Shown in pieces: positions 36,154 to 44,763 of a stretch of DNA of 64,000 bases. The notes beneath the pieces were generated by a model that saw only the letters and a list, made by a program, of their open reading frames with translations, was not told the origin of the DNA and did not search any database. Source of the DNA: JAGRAX01 sp041391365 (GTDB lineage: Bacteria; Bdellovibrionota_G; JALEGL01; JAGRMV01); assembly GCA_041391365.1 (NCBI GenBank), contig JAWKOC010000001.1:558001-622000 (forward strand), given 5' to 3'. The position numbers were made by a program, and so were the translations under genes. Each line of letters starts with the position of its first letter. Within the stretch, counting starts at the first letter, position 1.

Positions 36154-36993
36154 CTATTTTTTCAACCCCAGGGATAAATCGATTTTGGAACGCCCTTCCT
36201 GAAAAATATTGACTTGAATGCAAATATCATTCGAAAAACTATGGAAAATTTCAATGGGTGCATTTACGTAACATGGTTTCTGAAACTCACATTCGATATG
36301 ATTCAACCGATCAAAGGTCTCTCGGTTCATAGATTGCAAATACTTTCCAACGACAAACATTCCATGGATGATTCGAGAAGAAAATCCAAGCATTCTAGAA
36401 AAAACTCCAAAAAGATGAATGGGGTTCCAATCTCCGGAAAGGTGAACATACTTCCACAATTCTTGATCCGAACAATTCCAAAACAAAGATTTTTGTTGAG
36501 TGATACGGGGCAAAACACTCCCAGATGTTCTGATTTTTTCCAATACTTTAAAAAAAATGGTCTCAAAGCGAGAAACTTCTCGTCCATATTGCCAAAACTC
36601 AACTTGCTGGCTAAATACCCGGAACCTTCGATTTCGCGGAAGCTCTTTTACATGACACCGAACCGTAAACGTTTCCGTATCATCAAATGAACCATATTTT
36701 TCCCAGCGCCATGATTTGTGAACGAGTCCCAGTGGAGACAGAGTAAAATGGCTATGATTCAAGACAGCCAGCGTTAGAGCTTGCGAGATGACAAATTGAT
36801 AGCTCGGCATGCATCCATGTGTGGCTTGCCGAGATGAAGATAGTAGATGAGTATATTTTTGATGATGCCGAACATCGATTTTTTGGTCTGTCATTTCGAT
36901 AGAGAAAGGTTCAATGTCACACGAAGAAGATGGCAAAACCATTTTTTTTGCTAGGCACAGGTAAGAAGGCAAGAGTTGATGAATAGAATTCAT
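36154..36993 (-). CDS. MaoC-like hot-dog dehydratase domain protein
   Basis: A 279-residue protein whose C-terminal half has the hydratase-2 motif HLSGDWNPIHLFGVFSRMLGFSSRIIHGM (about residues 185-215), with the catalytic Asp and His of MaoC enzymes. The N-terminal half looks like a second, motif-less hot-dog, as in eukaryotic-type double hot-dog hydratases. Predicted to hydrate trans-2-enoyl thioesters. It follows the DUF4442 gene by 12 bp on the same strand, suggesting a fatty-acid related unit. Confidence 0.8.
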   Translation of the reverse strand: MNSIHQLLPSYLCLAKKMVLPSSSCDIEPFSIEMTDQKIDVRHHQKYTHLLSSSRQATHGCMPSYQFVISQALTLAVLNHSHFTLSPLGLVHKSWRWEKYGSFDDTETFTVRCHVKELPRNRRFRVFSQQVEFWQYGREVSRFETIFFKVLEKIRTSGSVLPRITQQKSLFWNCSDQELWKYVHLSGDWNPIHLFGVFSRMLGFSSRIIHGMFVVGKYLQSMNRETFDRLNHIECEFQKPCYVNAPIEIFHSFSNDICIQVNIFQEGRSKIDLSLGLKK

Positions 36994-37005
36994 CGCGATC
37001 TGAAT

Positions 37006-37494
37006 CTAAATCCCCTTGGATTTGGATCGATTTTTTACAGAAATGGTCAATCGATATTCCATTACAGGTTCATTCATGTTGTGAACATAAGCAAAACCAG
37101 AAATGCTTTGTTCCACTCGATCCGAAGAGTGACGCGCCTGATCGATCATTTGTCTGATCTGATCCCCACACTCACATACAAAATAGGTATCTCCGTCAGC
37201 TCGTTTGACAAAGTTTGCTTGAATGTCTTTGAAAACCATATCAATTTTTTGATTTTGAGATCGAATCAGTTTGATGGCCAAAATTCCCGCGGACATTTCA
37301 GCCCCCATGCAAAGAGCTCCAAAATACATGGATCCCAAGTGATTCTTTGTTCTTCTGGACAGTGGAATTTTCAAAATGCACTTGGATTCATCCAACACAT
37401 GGATCTTTGGTTTCGCAAATCCCAACATGGGGATCGCAAAACGAAAAAACAAAAAAATTTGAAATCGAAAAGATGGCGAGAGAATTGTGCTCAT
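37006..37494 (-). CDS. DUF4442/PaaI-like thioesterase
   Basis: A 162-residue hot-dog protein. RTKNHLGSMYFGALCMGAEMSAGILA resembles the active-site helix of PaaI/DUF4442 thioesterases and the rest alternates in beta strands. Likely hydrolyses acyl-CoA or acyl-ACP. ATG 37494 nearly abuts the stop of the TM2 gene before it, and the MaoC-like gene follows, giving a three-gene run. Confidence 0.8.
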   Translation of the reverse strand: MSTILSPSFRFQIFLFFRFAIPMLGFAKPKIHVLDESKCILKIPLSRRTKNHLGSMYFGALCMGAEMSAGILAIKLIRSQNQKIDMVFKDIQANFVKRADGDTYFVCECGDQIRQMIDQARHSSDRVEQSISGFAYVHNMNEPVMEYRLTISVKNRSKSKGI

Positions 37495-37496
37495 GG

Positions 37497-37921
37497 CTAC
37501 GAAGAAGTTCTAGATCTTCGATTCAATTCATCCAATTGCTGATTCAAGGTCCAAAGGTCATAAGCCACACCGCAGGTCAACAATCCGAACGTAAGAAAAT
37601 AAATGATCCCCGTGATGATTTTACCTTGGTAAAACCGATGAATCCCAAACACACCCAGAAACACCAAAAGTATCCATGCTAGATTGTAGTCATAGTCGCC
37701 CTCGATGAAGGTACGATCGGCTTCACGATCCATAGATGGGATCAGAAAAAGATCAATGATCCATCCAATCAAAAAGAGTCCACATGTCGAGAACCAAATC
37801 AACCCAGAAATTCTCTTTCCATAATAAAAACGGTGTGCTCCCATGAACCCAAAGATCCATAAAACATACCCGATGGTGAGCGAATGTCCGTCATTTCGAC
37901 CGGTAAGGCAGAAGTTGTCAT
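37497..37921 (-). CDS. TM2 domain membrane protein, frameshifted near its start
   Basis: Small membrane protein with two TM2 units: GYVLWIFGFMGAHRFYYGK and LVFLGVFGIHRFYQGK, each followed by a second hydrophobic helix. Function of the family is unknown. The open frame runs from 37955 through a Cys/Trp-rich leader, but a better start is ATG 37921 with GGGAG upstream, in another frame (MTTSALPVE). Adding one A to the AAA near 37893 joins it to NDGHSLTIGY. The result is about 142 residues. Confidence 0.78.
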
Positions 37922-37993
37922 CTTGGTTCTCCCAAAAAATTACGAGACACTCCAAAAGCTCAACCTCAAAAAATCAAGGTTGCGTTTGGAGAA

Positions 37994-38269
37994 TCAATAC
38001 CCACCTGCACCATAAGCGCCATATCCTTTTTCGGGTGGAATGGTTAATTTCCGTTTTTCTCCGACTTTCATTCCATCCACACCTTCATCCCAGCCTGCAA
38101 TGACTTGGCCCGTTCCCAATTGAAACTCAAATGGAGTTCCGCGATCCACAGAAGAATCAAACTTCGTTCCATTGACCAACCACCCTGTATAGTGAACGCT
38201 GACTGTTTTGCCAGAGGCAGCTTGTGTGCCCTTACCTTCAATTAATGTTTCTATTTTTAGCTGTGACAT
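37994..38269 (-). CDS. FKBP-type peptidyl-prolyl isomerase, C-terminus frameshifted
   Basis: A 91-residue visible FKBP domain: VSVHYTGWLVNGTKFDSS, FQLGTGQVIAGWDEGVDGMKVGEKRKLTIPPEKGYG are the usual active-site segments. It catalyses proline isomerisation, and the short form without signal peptide is cytosolic. The frame stops at GAGGY, about 20 residues early; the family ending (SPNATLIFEVELLE) is found directly downstream in other frames (about 37940-37990), so two small indels are likely. ATG 38269 was chosen; it lies 7 bp after a -10 box. Confidence 0.85.
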   Translation of the reverse strand: MSQLKIETLIEGKGTQAASGKTVSVHYTGWLVNGTKFDSSVDRGTPFEFQLGTGQVIAGWDEGVDGMKVGEKRKLTIPPEKGYGAYGAGGY

Positions 38270-38276
38270 GTTTTTT

Positions 38277-38305
38277 ACGATATGTGATCCCGACAAATAT
38301 GTAAA
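38277..38305 (-). promoter_or_regulatory. Promoter of the FKBP gene
   Basis: Minus-strand TTTACA and TATCGT separated by 17 bp; the -10 ends 7 bp before ATG 38269. There is no ribosome-binding site, so the mRNA would be leaderless. Confidence 0.5.
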
Positions 38306-38343
38306 GAAAGGAGCAGTATCCAGAGTTTCTGAAGAATACCTCA

Positions 38344-39906
38344 ATGATTGGTAACAAACTTGGTATGAAATCAGGAACTCCCACGCTCATCATACGCACA
38401 GCTCAAGAAAAAGATGTCGATGACATCATCGAATTGGGTCAAAAAGTCTACCCCACCATGGGATCTTACAAAAAATCCATGATTTTAGGACAGTTGAATC
38501 ATTTTCCTCAAGGGCAATTCATTGCCCAATATGAGGGAAAGATTGTCGGATATTGTTCTACGTTCTTGATCGACCGTGAACGTGCGCTGGAATCTCATAC
38601 CTGGTCGGAGATTACTGGACGAGGACACGCATCCAGCCACGATCCCAATGGTGAGGTTCTTTATGGTCTGGATATTTTTGTAGATCCTGACTGTAGAGGA
38701 ATGAGAATTGGCCAACGACTTTATCGAGCGCGAAAAAAGCTTTGTCAATCTCTCAAACTCAAAGGCATTGTATTCGTGGGGAGAATTCCTGGGTTTGCAA
38801 AAAAGCGCAAGAAGTTCCCTACGGTGGACGAGTATGTCAAAGCCGTACAAGAGAAGAGCATTCGAGATTCCACGCTTTCATTTCAGCTCAAAAATGGTTT
38901 TGAGGTCATTGGAATCGTCGAAGACTATCTGCAAAAAGATCTGGAATCGTTGGGGTACGGTGTTCATCTGATGTGGAAAAATCCTGATCTAGAGCAACAG
39001 TCGACCAAAGGAAAACCCTACGGGTTGAGAGAACCTGCGACCATCCGAATTGGTGCGGTTCAGTATCTTCAAAGACGAGTAACTTCTTTTGAAGAGTTCA
39101 AACAGATTGTCAGGTACTTTGTTGATGTTGTTTCTAACTATGAAGGCGATTTTATTGTTTTTCCCGAACTTTTTACACTACAACTTCTTTCTATCGAACC
39201 TAACACCTTAAGTCCTACCCAGGCTGTAGATGCCCTAACAAAATATACGCCTCTGTTCAAACAGTTCATGCAAGATCTTGCGATACGATTCAACATCAAT
39301 ATTATCGGAGGTTCTCACCCAACGAGGATCGATGAAAAAACCATCAAAAACATCTGTTATGTGTTTCTTCGTGATGGCTCGATTCATCAACAAGAGAAAG
39401 TTCACCCTACTCCCAACGAAAAATACTGGTGGAATATCAAAGGTGGGGATGAAGCCAACGTAATTCAAACAGACTGCGGCCCCATTGGAATCTTGATTTG
39501 CTATGACAGTGAATTCCCAGAGTTGGCTCGCCACTTGATCAATCAGGGTGCAAAGATTCTTTTCGTACCATTTTGCACGGACGAAAGACAAAGCTATCTA
39601 CGAGTACGCTACTGTTGCCAATCAAGAGCTGTTGAAAATCAATGTTATGTTGTTTTGTCAGGAAACGTCGGCAATCTTCCCAATGTAGAAAACATGGACA
39701 TCCAATATGCTCAGAGTTGTATTTTAACGCCATGTGACTTTCCTTTTGCTCGCGATGGGATCGCAGCCGACACAACACCCAACGTAGAGGCGGTTGCCGT
39801 TGCAGACCTTCGGATGGATTCGTTGATCAAAGCAAGAAATCAAGGAACCGTATTGAATCTCAAGAATCGAAGAAATGATTTGTACGAAGTCATTTGGAAA
39901 AAATAA
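38344..39906 (+). CDS. GNAT acetyltransferase fused to a carbon-nitrogen hydrolase (nitrilase-like)
   Basis: A 520-residue cytosolic fusion. Residues about 15-215 are a GNAT fold (IFVDPDCRGMRIGQRLYRARK is the acetyl-CoA-binding loop). Residues 230-515 are a nitrilase-superfamily amidase with the Glu-Lys-Cys triad in FPELF, EKVHPTPNE and ICYDSEFPE. The same fusion exists in other bacteria (YhcX-like), where the exact substrate is not settled. The first ATG was used; the frame has a second ATG at residue 8. Divergent from FKBP. Confidence 0.9.
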   Translation: MIGNKLGMKSGTPTLIIRTAQEKDVDDIIELGQKVYPTMGSYKKSMILGQLNHFPQGQFIAQYEGKIVGYCSTFLIDRERALESHTWSEITGRGHASSHDPNGEVLYGLDIFVDPDCRGMRIGQRLYRARKKLCQSLKLKGIVFVGRIPGFAKKRKKFPTVDEYVKAVQEKSIRDSTLSFQLKNGFEVIGIVEDYLQKDLESLGYGVHLMWKNPDLEQQSTKGKPYGLREPATIRIGAVQYLQRRVTSFEEFKQIVRYFVDVVSNYEGDFIVFPELFTLQLLSIEPNTLSPTQAVDALTKYTPLFKQFMQDLAIRFNINIIGGSHPTRIDEKTIKNICYVFLRDGSIHQQEKVHPTPNEKYWWNIKGGDEANVIQTDCGPIGILICYDSEFPELARHLINQGAKILFVPFCTDERQSYLRVRYCCQSRAVENQCYVVLSGNVGNLPNVENMDIQYAQSCILTPCDFPFARDGIAADTTPNVEAVAVADLRMDSLIKARNQGTVLNLKNRRNDLYEVIWKK

Positions 39907-39927
39907 CGCAACACGCAACACGCAACA
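39907..39927 (+). repeat. Three tandem copies of the heptamer CGCAACA
   Basis: CGCAACA is repeated three times without error, starting immediately after the TAA stop of the GNAT-nitrilase gene. It is a short tandem repeat that could vary in copy number, but it is outside any reading frame. Confidence 0.6.
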
Positions 39928-39988
39928 TCCTCATTGAGCCAAAGATTTACCCTTTTCAAAGGATTTGAAAAAATGAGATAACAAGTCC

Positions 39989-40728
39989 ATGATGATGAAA
40001 AGCAACAACCAGTGTTGAATCAACGCGTGTTTTCTGACCTTACGGCAGCCGATGGACAGATGGCGACTAGCATGGGCACCGCCAACAAGACAATGTTGCT
40101 TCTTCTTGTTCTCATGCTTTCTGCCTCATACACGTGGAGAGCTTTTTCTATGAAGGCCTAGAAGCCGCACACACATTTTTGGATTCCAGCGGGGTTGATT
40201 GGAGGAATCATTTTTGCACTGATCACCATCTTCAAAGATTGGCGGCGATCACTGCACCACTGTATGCCGTTGCAGAAGGACTTCTCTTGGGAGCGATTTC
40301 TGCAATGTTTGAAATGCAATTTCCTGGCATTGTCATGCAGGCCACAGCGCTTACACTTTTCACACTGTTTGCGATGCTCCTCGCTTATATGGTCAGGTTG
40401 GATCAGCGTAACCGAAAAATTTCGCCTGGGTGTGGTAGCTGCGACGGGTGGAGTTGCGTTGGTATACATCGTCAATATGATTCTTGGATTTTTCGGCATT
40501 CATATTCCCTTTATTCATGAGACGGGAATCATTGGAATTGGATTTAGTCTTTTTGTGTGTGTGATCGCTGCTCTGAACCTCGTGCTTGATTTTGATATGA
40601 TTGAGCAAGGAGAGAGATGGAAAGCTCCCAAATACATGGAATGGTACTGTGGATTTGCTTTGCTCGTCACTCTGATCTGGTTGTACATGGAAATTCTTCG
40701 ACTGCTTTCCAAACTCAACCGTAAGTAA
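39989..40728 (+). pseudogene. Bax inhibitor-1/YccA-like membrane protein, broken by about five frameshifts
   Basis: Joined frames give a roughly 245-residue, seven-helix protein of the BI-1 YccA group: LNQRVFSDLTAADGQMATSMGTANKT, LLLLVLMLSASYTWR, GLIGGIIFALITIF, APLYAVAEGLLLGAISAMFE, VTEKFRLGVVAATGG, GFFGIHIPFIHETG and the final helix LIWLYMEILRLLSKL. These proteins modulate membrane protease FtsH or calcium leak. Frames change near 40010, 40153, 40178, 40242 and 40412; most are corrected by one base in a short homopolymer. The largest open piece is 40195-40728. Confidence 0.78.
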
Positions 40729-40748
40729 TCATCCTTTTTCAAGGATGA
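40729..40748. terminator. Hairpin between convergent YccA-like and DUF3750 genes
   Basis: tcatcctt and aaggatga form a perfect 8-bp stem with a 4-base loop in the 23 bp between the two convergent stop codons. Placement suits a shared terminator, though no clear T-run follows on either strand. Confidence 0.45.
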
Positions 40749-40751
40749 ACA

Positions 40752-41492
40752 TCATTTGTCTTTGATTCCCAGCCTTCCAACAAAAGGCAATTTGATGGCA
40801 GGACGAAGAAGATCAACACCAAAACATAACGTAAGCACGTTGATTTCAACTCCTTCATGCAACCCAAGGGTAACCCCAAAAAGTCCGGCCAATGAAAATT
40901 GTATGCCTTTTCCAGTTTGAGACCAGTCCCATAGTCTTTTCCCCATCAATCGATCTTTGCCAATCGCATTGGCGGGTAACTCTACGGTCAAATCTCGCGT
41001 ACTTCGAATCAAGTGAGCAATGTAAGAATTGCTGTTGGGTCCCGGCCACAAAATATATTCGTTGGGATAAGAATAGGTTTGGATCGCATTTTTGATGTCC
41101 TCAATGGCTCTTTCTGCCTTGGGACCTCGCAATTCTTGCAAAACAACGGGGACATTGTCAAACCAGATTCGATCAGGCTCACCGATTTCAACCGACACCA
41201 CGGGCATCTGACGAAATTTTCTCCAACCCAAAACTTCCGTGACCACATAGTCACTTGCATTTTTTTCTTTGTACGCAATCCAACTGTGAACCGCAAACTT
41301 TCCTCTCCAGCCGAAGGTTCTCGCATAAAAAACCTGCACAATCGCATCCGAAAATGCTGATGGCTTGGGAGAAATGTTTGCGCTTTGGCGATTGGCTGTT
41401 CTCCAACTTGCATTTCGTGTGCTGTAAAAAGCATAGGCTACATAGGCAACCAATAAGAAAAATACTCCTGTCAACACCCAACCTCTTTTCAT
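40752..41492 (-). CDS. DUF3750 family protein
   Basis: A 246-residue protein with one N-terminal membrane helix (residues 5-25). SWRTANRQSANISP, YARTFGWRGKFAVHSWIAYK, WPGPNSNSYIAHLIR and LPANAIGKD match the DUF3750 family throughout. The Asn-Ser and His residues could form a peptidase-like site, but the activity is not known. It follows the ATP-grasp gene by about 30 bp on the same strand, likely an operon. Confidence 0.85.
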   Translation of the reverse strand: MKRGWVLTGVFFLLVAYVAYAFYSTRNASWRTANRQSANISPKPSAFSDAIVQVFYARTFGWRGKFAVHSWIAYKEKNASDYVVTEVLGWRKFRQMPVVSVEIGEPDRIWFDNVPVVLQELRGPKAERAIEDIKNAIQTYSYPNEYILWPGPNSNSYIAHLIRSTRDLTVELPANAIGKDRLMGKRLWDWSQTGKGIQFSLAGLFGVTLGLHEGVEINVLTLCFGVDLLRPAIKLPFVGRLGIKDK

Positions 41493-41520
41493 ATCACTTT
41501 CCCCATACTCACAGTATTAT

Positions 41521-42669
41521 CTATTCTCCTCGAAAAATGCTTCTTGTCGACTCAATAGCATCAAGAACCTCTTGACGATCCTTGCAGCGATGAATCACAT
41601 ATCCTGTCAGATCACTAATGCTCTGCTGTTTGGATAACGTTTGCCCTATTTTTACCACATGTCGAGCTTTCACCGTACTTTTCATGTTTTGCAAACTTTC
41701 CCATCGTTTGGGTTTTTCGTAGTACCCTTCGTCTCTTTGGTGATCCATCACAGATGCAACCACATATTTTGGCTCGGGGATTTTCGTGAAAGGAATTCCT
41801 AACTCTACATCCAAAAATCGGCCCCAAAAATCCTCTCCATAGGCCAGAGAAATCAACTCCATGATGTACCCGCCAGGAGGTCTAAGAGCAATTTCACCAA
41901 AAAAAACTCCCTTTGGCCCCACAAAAAACTCTGCATGTGTAAGTCCCCATACAATTCCCAAATCACGAACAACTTTCTGGTTCAGATCCAAAATCACACG
42001 TTTGACCTCATCCGGCAAATGACCAGGAAGAATATTCACTCTTCCTTTTTCATAGTATTCCGTCACATTTTCAAAAACAATCTCTCGATCACGAATGAGA
42101 CTTTCTACACTGTATTCTTTTCCTTCGAGAAATGACTCAAAAATTCTTTTTTTCTGACACCAAGGCTGCAAACTTTCTTTGCTTGGATGAATCAAAAATG
42201 ATTTTCCACCTGACAAATTGGCCAACTTCGAAATACAAGGCAAACCCAGATTTTTTTCCAATGCATCAGGATCTTTGGGTGACACCATAAATGTAGACAT
42301 CGGAATGTGCTTACGATGAAGAAACTTCTTCATGATAATTTTGTTGTGGCATCTTCGAGCGATTTGCTTTGGAAAGCGTTTTACTCCAAAAAAAGCCCGC
42401 AAATGACTCGCAGGAACAACCGATTCTTCTGTACATGCCAACACATGCGTAAAAGACTCTGGTCCAAAAAAGGAAACATAAGATTCCAAGAGAGGTGTTT
42501 TTTTCTTTGGAAAAGGTGCAACATACAATCGAAAGTCGATTTTTTTTCTTTTTGGTTTTTTCGCAGCCCATACAGCAAACGACAAGCCACGTCGATGCAG
42601 CTTTTCGATCAATGCCCATCGATACCCAAGAACCAGTATCTTGCATTCCAAAGGGTTCACACCTATCAT
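41521..42669 (-). CDS. ATP-grasp domain protein
   Basis: A 382-residue protein with an ATP-grasp fold: nucleotide-binding IPCISKLANLSGGKSF-like segment, EGKEYSVESLI, HAEFFVGPKGVFFGEIALRPPGG with the metal-binding Glu and Asn/Arg positions. ATP-grasp enzymes join a carboxylate to an amine or thiol via an acyl-phosphate. The N-terminal segment resembles the preATP-grasp Rossmann fold. No pathway genes adjoin it except the DUF3750 gene downstream. Substrate unknown. Confidence 0.8.
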   Translation of the reverse strand: MIGVNPLECKILVLGYRWALIEKLHRRGLSFAVWAAKKPKRKKIDFRLYVAPFPKKKTPLLESYVSFFGPESFTHVLACTEESVVPASHLRAFFGVKRFPKQIARRCHNKIIMKKFLHRKHIPMSTFMVSPKDPDALEKNLGLPCISKLANLSGGKSFLIHPSKESLQPWCQKKRIFESFLEGKEYSVESLIRDREIVFENVTEYYEKGRVNILPGHLPDEVKRVILDLNQKVVRDLGIVWGLTHAEFFVGPKGVFFGEIALRPPGGYIMELISLAYGEDFWGRFLDVELGIPFTKIPEPKYVVASVMDHQRDEGYYEKPKRWESLQNMKSTVKARHVVKIGQTLSKQQSISDLTGYVIHRCKDRQEVLDAIESTRSIFRGE

Positions 42670-42724
42670 TGTGCAAGTTTCTTATTTTCTTGAAAAGACT
42701 TTTTCAATCCCAAAACGTGAAAAG

Positions 42725-42753
42725 TTGTCACTCTTCGCTTGATTCGTTATACA
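42725..42753 (+). promoter_or_regulatory. Promoter of the BON lipoprotein gene
   Basis: TTGTCA and TATACA separated by exactly 17 bp. The -10 ends 7 bp before ATG 42761, so the transcript should begin at or beside the start codon. This is one of the best matches in the window. Confidence 0.6.
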
Positions 42754-42760
42754 GGTAGCC

Positions 42761-43114
42761 ATGAATTCGAAATATACATTCGCCCTTTTGATTGTCGTAG
42801 CTCTTTTCCAACAGGCCTGTGTTCTTGCGGCTGGAGCGGCTGGGGCCGAAGCTGGTTATGTGGGAACGCAAAAAGACCGAACAGCCGGTGAGACCATCAA
42901 CGATCAGGCTCTCGTGGCTGCCGTCAAAACGAAACTTCTTGCAGAAAAAGGCGTCCCCTCCAGACGAATCAACGTAGATTCTCACAAAGGCAAAATCACG
43001 TTGTCCGGAAGTGTTTTTAATTCAGCACAGGTAAGCAAAGCTATTGAAATTGCAAGAGAAACTGAAGGTGTCAAGGAAGTTCAGTCTCTTTTGACGGTAA
43101 AACCTGAAAACTAA
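42761..43114 (+). CDS. BON domain lipoprotein
   Basis: A 117-residue lipoprotein: signal peptide with lipobox QQAC (Cys 20), a short Gly/Ala linker and one BON domain (NDQALVAAVKTKLLAEKG ... VDSHKGKITLSGSV ... ARETEGVKEVQSLL). BON proteins such as DolP/OsmY protect the envelope under stress and bind phospholipid. The gene has a strong promoter directly before its start. A glyoxalase gene follows after 8 bp. Confidence 0.88.
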   Translation: MNSKYTFALLIVVALFQQACVLAAGAAGAEAGYVGTQKDRTAGETINDQALVAAVKTKLLAEKGVPSRRINVDSHKGKITLSGSVFNSAQVSKAIEIARETEGVKEVQSLLTVKPEN

Positions 43115-43122
43115 AAAAATTC

Positions 43123-43563
43123 ATGAAATTTCTGCACACCATGCTCAGGGTCAGTGACTTGGAGAAATCTCTTTCTTTTTACTGTGATCTTTTGGGAATG
43201 GTGGAAGTTCGGAGAAAAGAAAGTCACCAAGGACGCTTTACATTGGTTTTTCTTCGAGCTGATGAAGACCAACCTTATCCATGCATCAGCAAGGAGAGAT
43301 CGAGCTCACCTACAATTGGGACCCTGAACAATATCCTCATCCAACCCGTAGTTTTGGGCACCTTGCTTTTCGGGTGAAAAATATTTATCATATATGTCAA
43401 CCGCCTTCATGATGCAGGCGTTGTGATCCATCGACCTCCGAGAGACGGTCATATGGCGTTCATCAAATCTCCAGAAGGTATATCCATTGAGCTGTTGCAA
43501 GAAGGTGATCCTCTTGCCCCGCAAGAGCCCTGGACTTCGATGCAAAACGTCGGAACATGGTAA
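43123..43563 (+). pseudogene. gloA: Lactoylglutathione lyase (glyoxalase I), frameshifted
   Basis: Three frames combine to a 146-residue glyoxalase I. The first piece has MKFLHTMLRVSDLEKSLSFYCDLLGM; the middle has GEIELTYNWDPEQYPHP and SFGHLAFRV with metal-binding Glu and His; the end has GHMAFIKSPEGISIELLQ. Shifts lie near 43279 and 43398. The enzyme converts the methylglyoxal-glutathione adduct to lactoylglutathione. All metal ligand regions (His, Glu, His, Glu) can be seen, so the gene was probably intact and the breaks are likely sequence errors. Confidence 0.83.
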
Positions 43564-43597
43564 TCAACCAAGCTCATCAACAAAAAAAAGGGTAAAT

Positions 43598-44731
43598 ATG
43601 AAAACAAATCTGCGCGTGATCGCAATGGGACTGTCATTTTGTGTGTCATTGGGTCTTTTTTCCAAAAATGCGCCATGTCAGAGCAACTCCAATGAAAAAG
43701 ATGCTGCTGCCTTGAACATACAATTTCGCTATCAACCAGATGCTGGGTATGTCCCCCAAAAGGGATTCCCTCATTTGTCAGACATGAACGTGATGGTTGT
43801 CGCACCTCAAGAAATTCGATCCAACACTCCCCTTTTGATTGTAAACAAAGGATTTTATACCACCGTAGGGTACAGCGGCTATTACAATCAAATTCATCGA
43901 GCCGCGGCCAATGGCTTTCTAGTGATCGTACCCATCTATCCGCCTGACCCCAGTTATGGAACCATGAAGGACGCTCTCCAGTCTGGTGAGCTTTCCCATT
44001 ACAACAGCAGACATTGGGCCAATCAAACCATAGCGGCCATCAAAAATACCACTTTGTCCTCAGGAAAATCATTGAATGATTTCTTGATGGACAAACGACA
44101 TCCTCTTTTTGTTTATGGTCATTCGTTTGGAGCCTCCATTGCTTTGTCCATGGCACAACACCCAGAACTATCCAATCACCTCCATCGTTTGATCATCGAG
44201 GGTCCCCTTCCTCCTCGCCAGGTTGTCAACCTAGACTATGATGAAAGCGATTCCGAAAAGAAAAAACAAAAAAACACATTTGCCACCGATGAATTCGACT
44301 TTTGTGATTTGTCGTCTTTTGAAAACACTTCTGTTGCTATTGTTGTTTTTGAACATGATCAAATTCAAAAGACAAATCATGGACTTGAAAATACGTTGGC
44401 CTGTTTGGAAGGTAACAATATTGGCGTTGTAACCTTTCATGAATTTGAAGATCGAAATGGACAAATCCTACGAGCCGATCACTTCAGCTCTATGAATTGG
44501 GGACCTGACGGAGACCCACGAAAAGGCTTGTCTAAAACTCTTGGAAACATCACAGATAAGCAGGCAAAAAAACTATTGCATGGTCAAAAACCAAAAATCG
44601 AATCGAACCAGATGGACGAAGTATACTCTCAATTTTTCTTCAACACCTTGCTCAACTCATCCAGAATGTCACTCGACAGCAAGGTTGATTCGTATAACGG
44701 TCAAACCGTTTTTGAAGTGCGTAAGCTGTAA
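43598..44731 (+). CDS. Secreted alpha/beta-hydrolase-like protein
   Basis: A 377-residue protein with an N-terminal signal peptide (residues 1-28) and an alpha/beta-hydrolase core: VNKGFYTTVGYSGYYNQIHRAAANGFLVIVPIYP and the nucleophile elbow YGHSFGAS (Ser near residue 210). A candidate acid (FEHDQ, about 288) and histidine (ADHFSS, about 330) follow. Likely a periplasmic or outer lipase/esterase or depolymerase; substrate unknown. ATG 43598 has AAGGG at suitable distance, whereas the open frame extends upstream into the glyoxalase region. Confidence 0.8.
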   Translation: MKTNLRVIAMGLSFCVSLGLFSKNAPCQSNSNEKDAAALNIQFRYQPDAGYVPQKGFPHLSDMNVMVVAPQEIRSNTPLLIVNKGFYTTVGYSGYYNQIHRAAANGFLVIVPIYPPDPSYGTMKDALQSGELSHYNSRHWANQTIAAIKNTTLSSGKSLNDFLMDKRHPLFVYGHSFGASIALSMAQHPELSNHLHRLIIEGPLPPRQVVNLDYDESDSEKKKQKNTFATDEFDFCDLSSFENTSVAIVVFEHDQIQKTNHGLENTLACLEGNNIGVVTFHEFEDRNGQILRADHFSSMNWGPDGDPRKGLSKTLGNITDKQAKKLLHGQKPKIESNQMDEVYSQFFFNTLLNSSRMSLDSKVDSYNGQTVFEVRKL

Positions 44732-44763
44732 ATCAACCATAGAAATAAAAAAAATTACATTTT

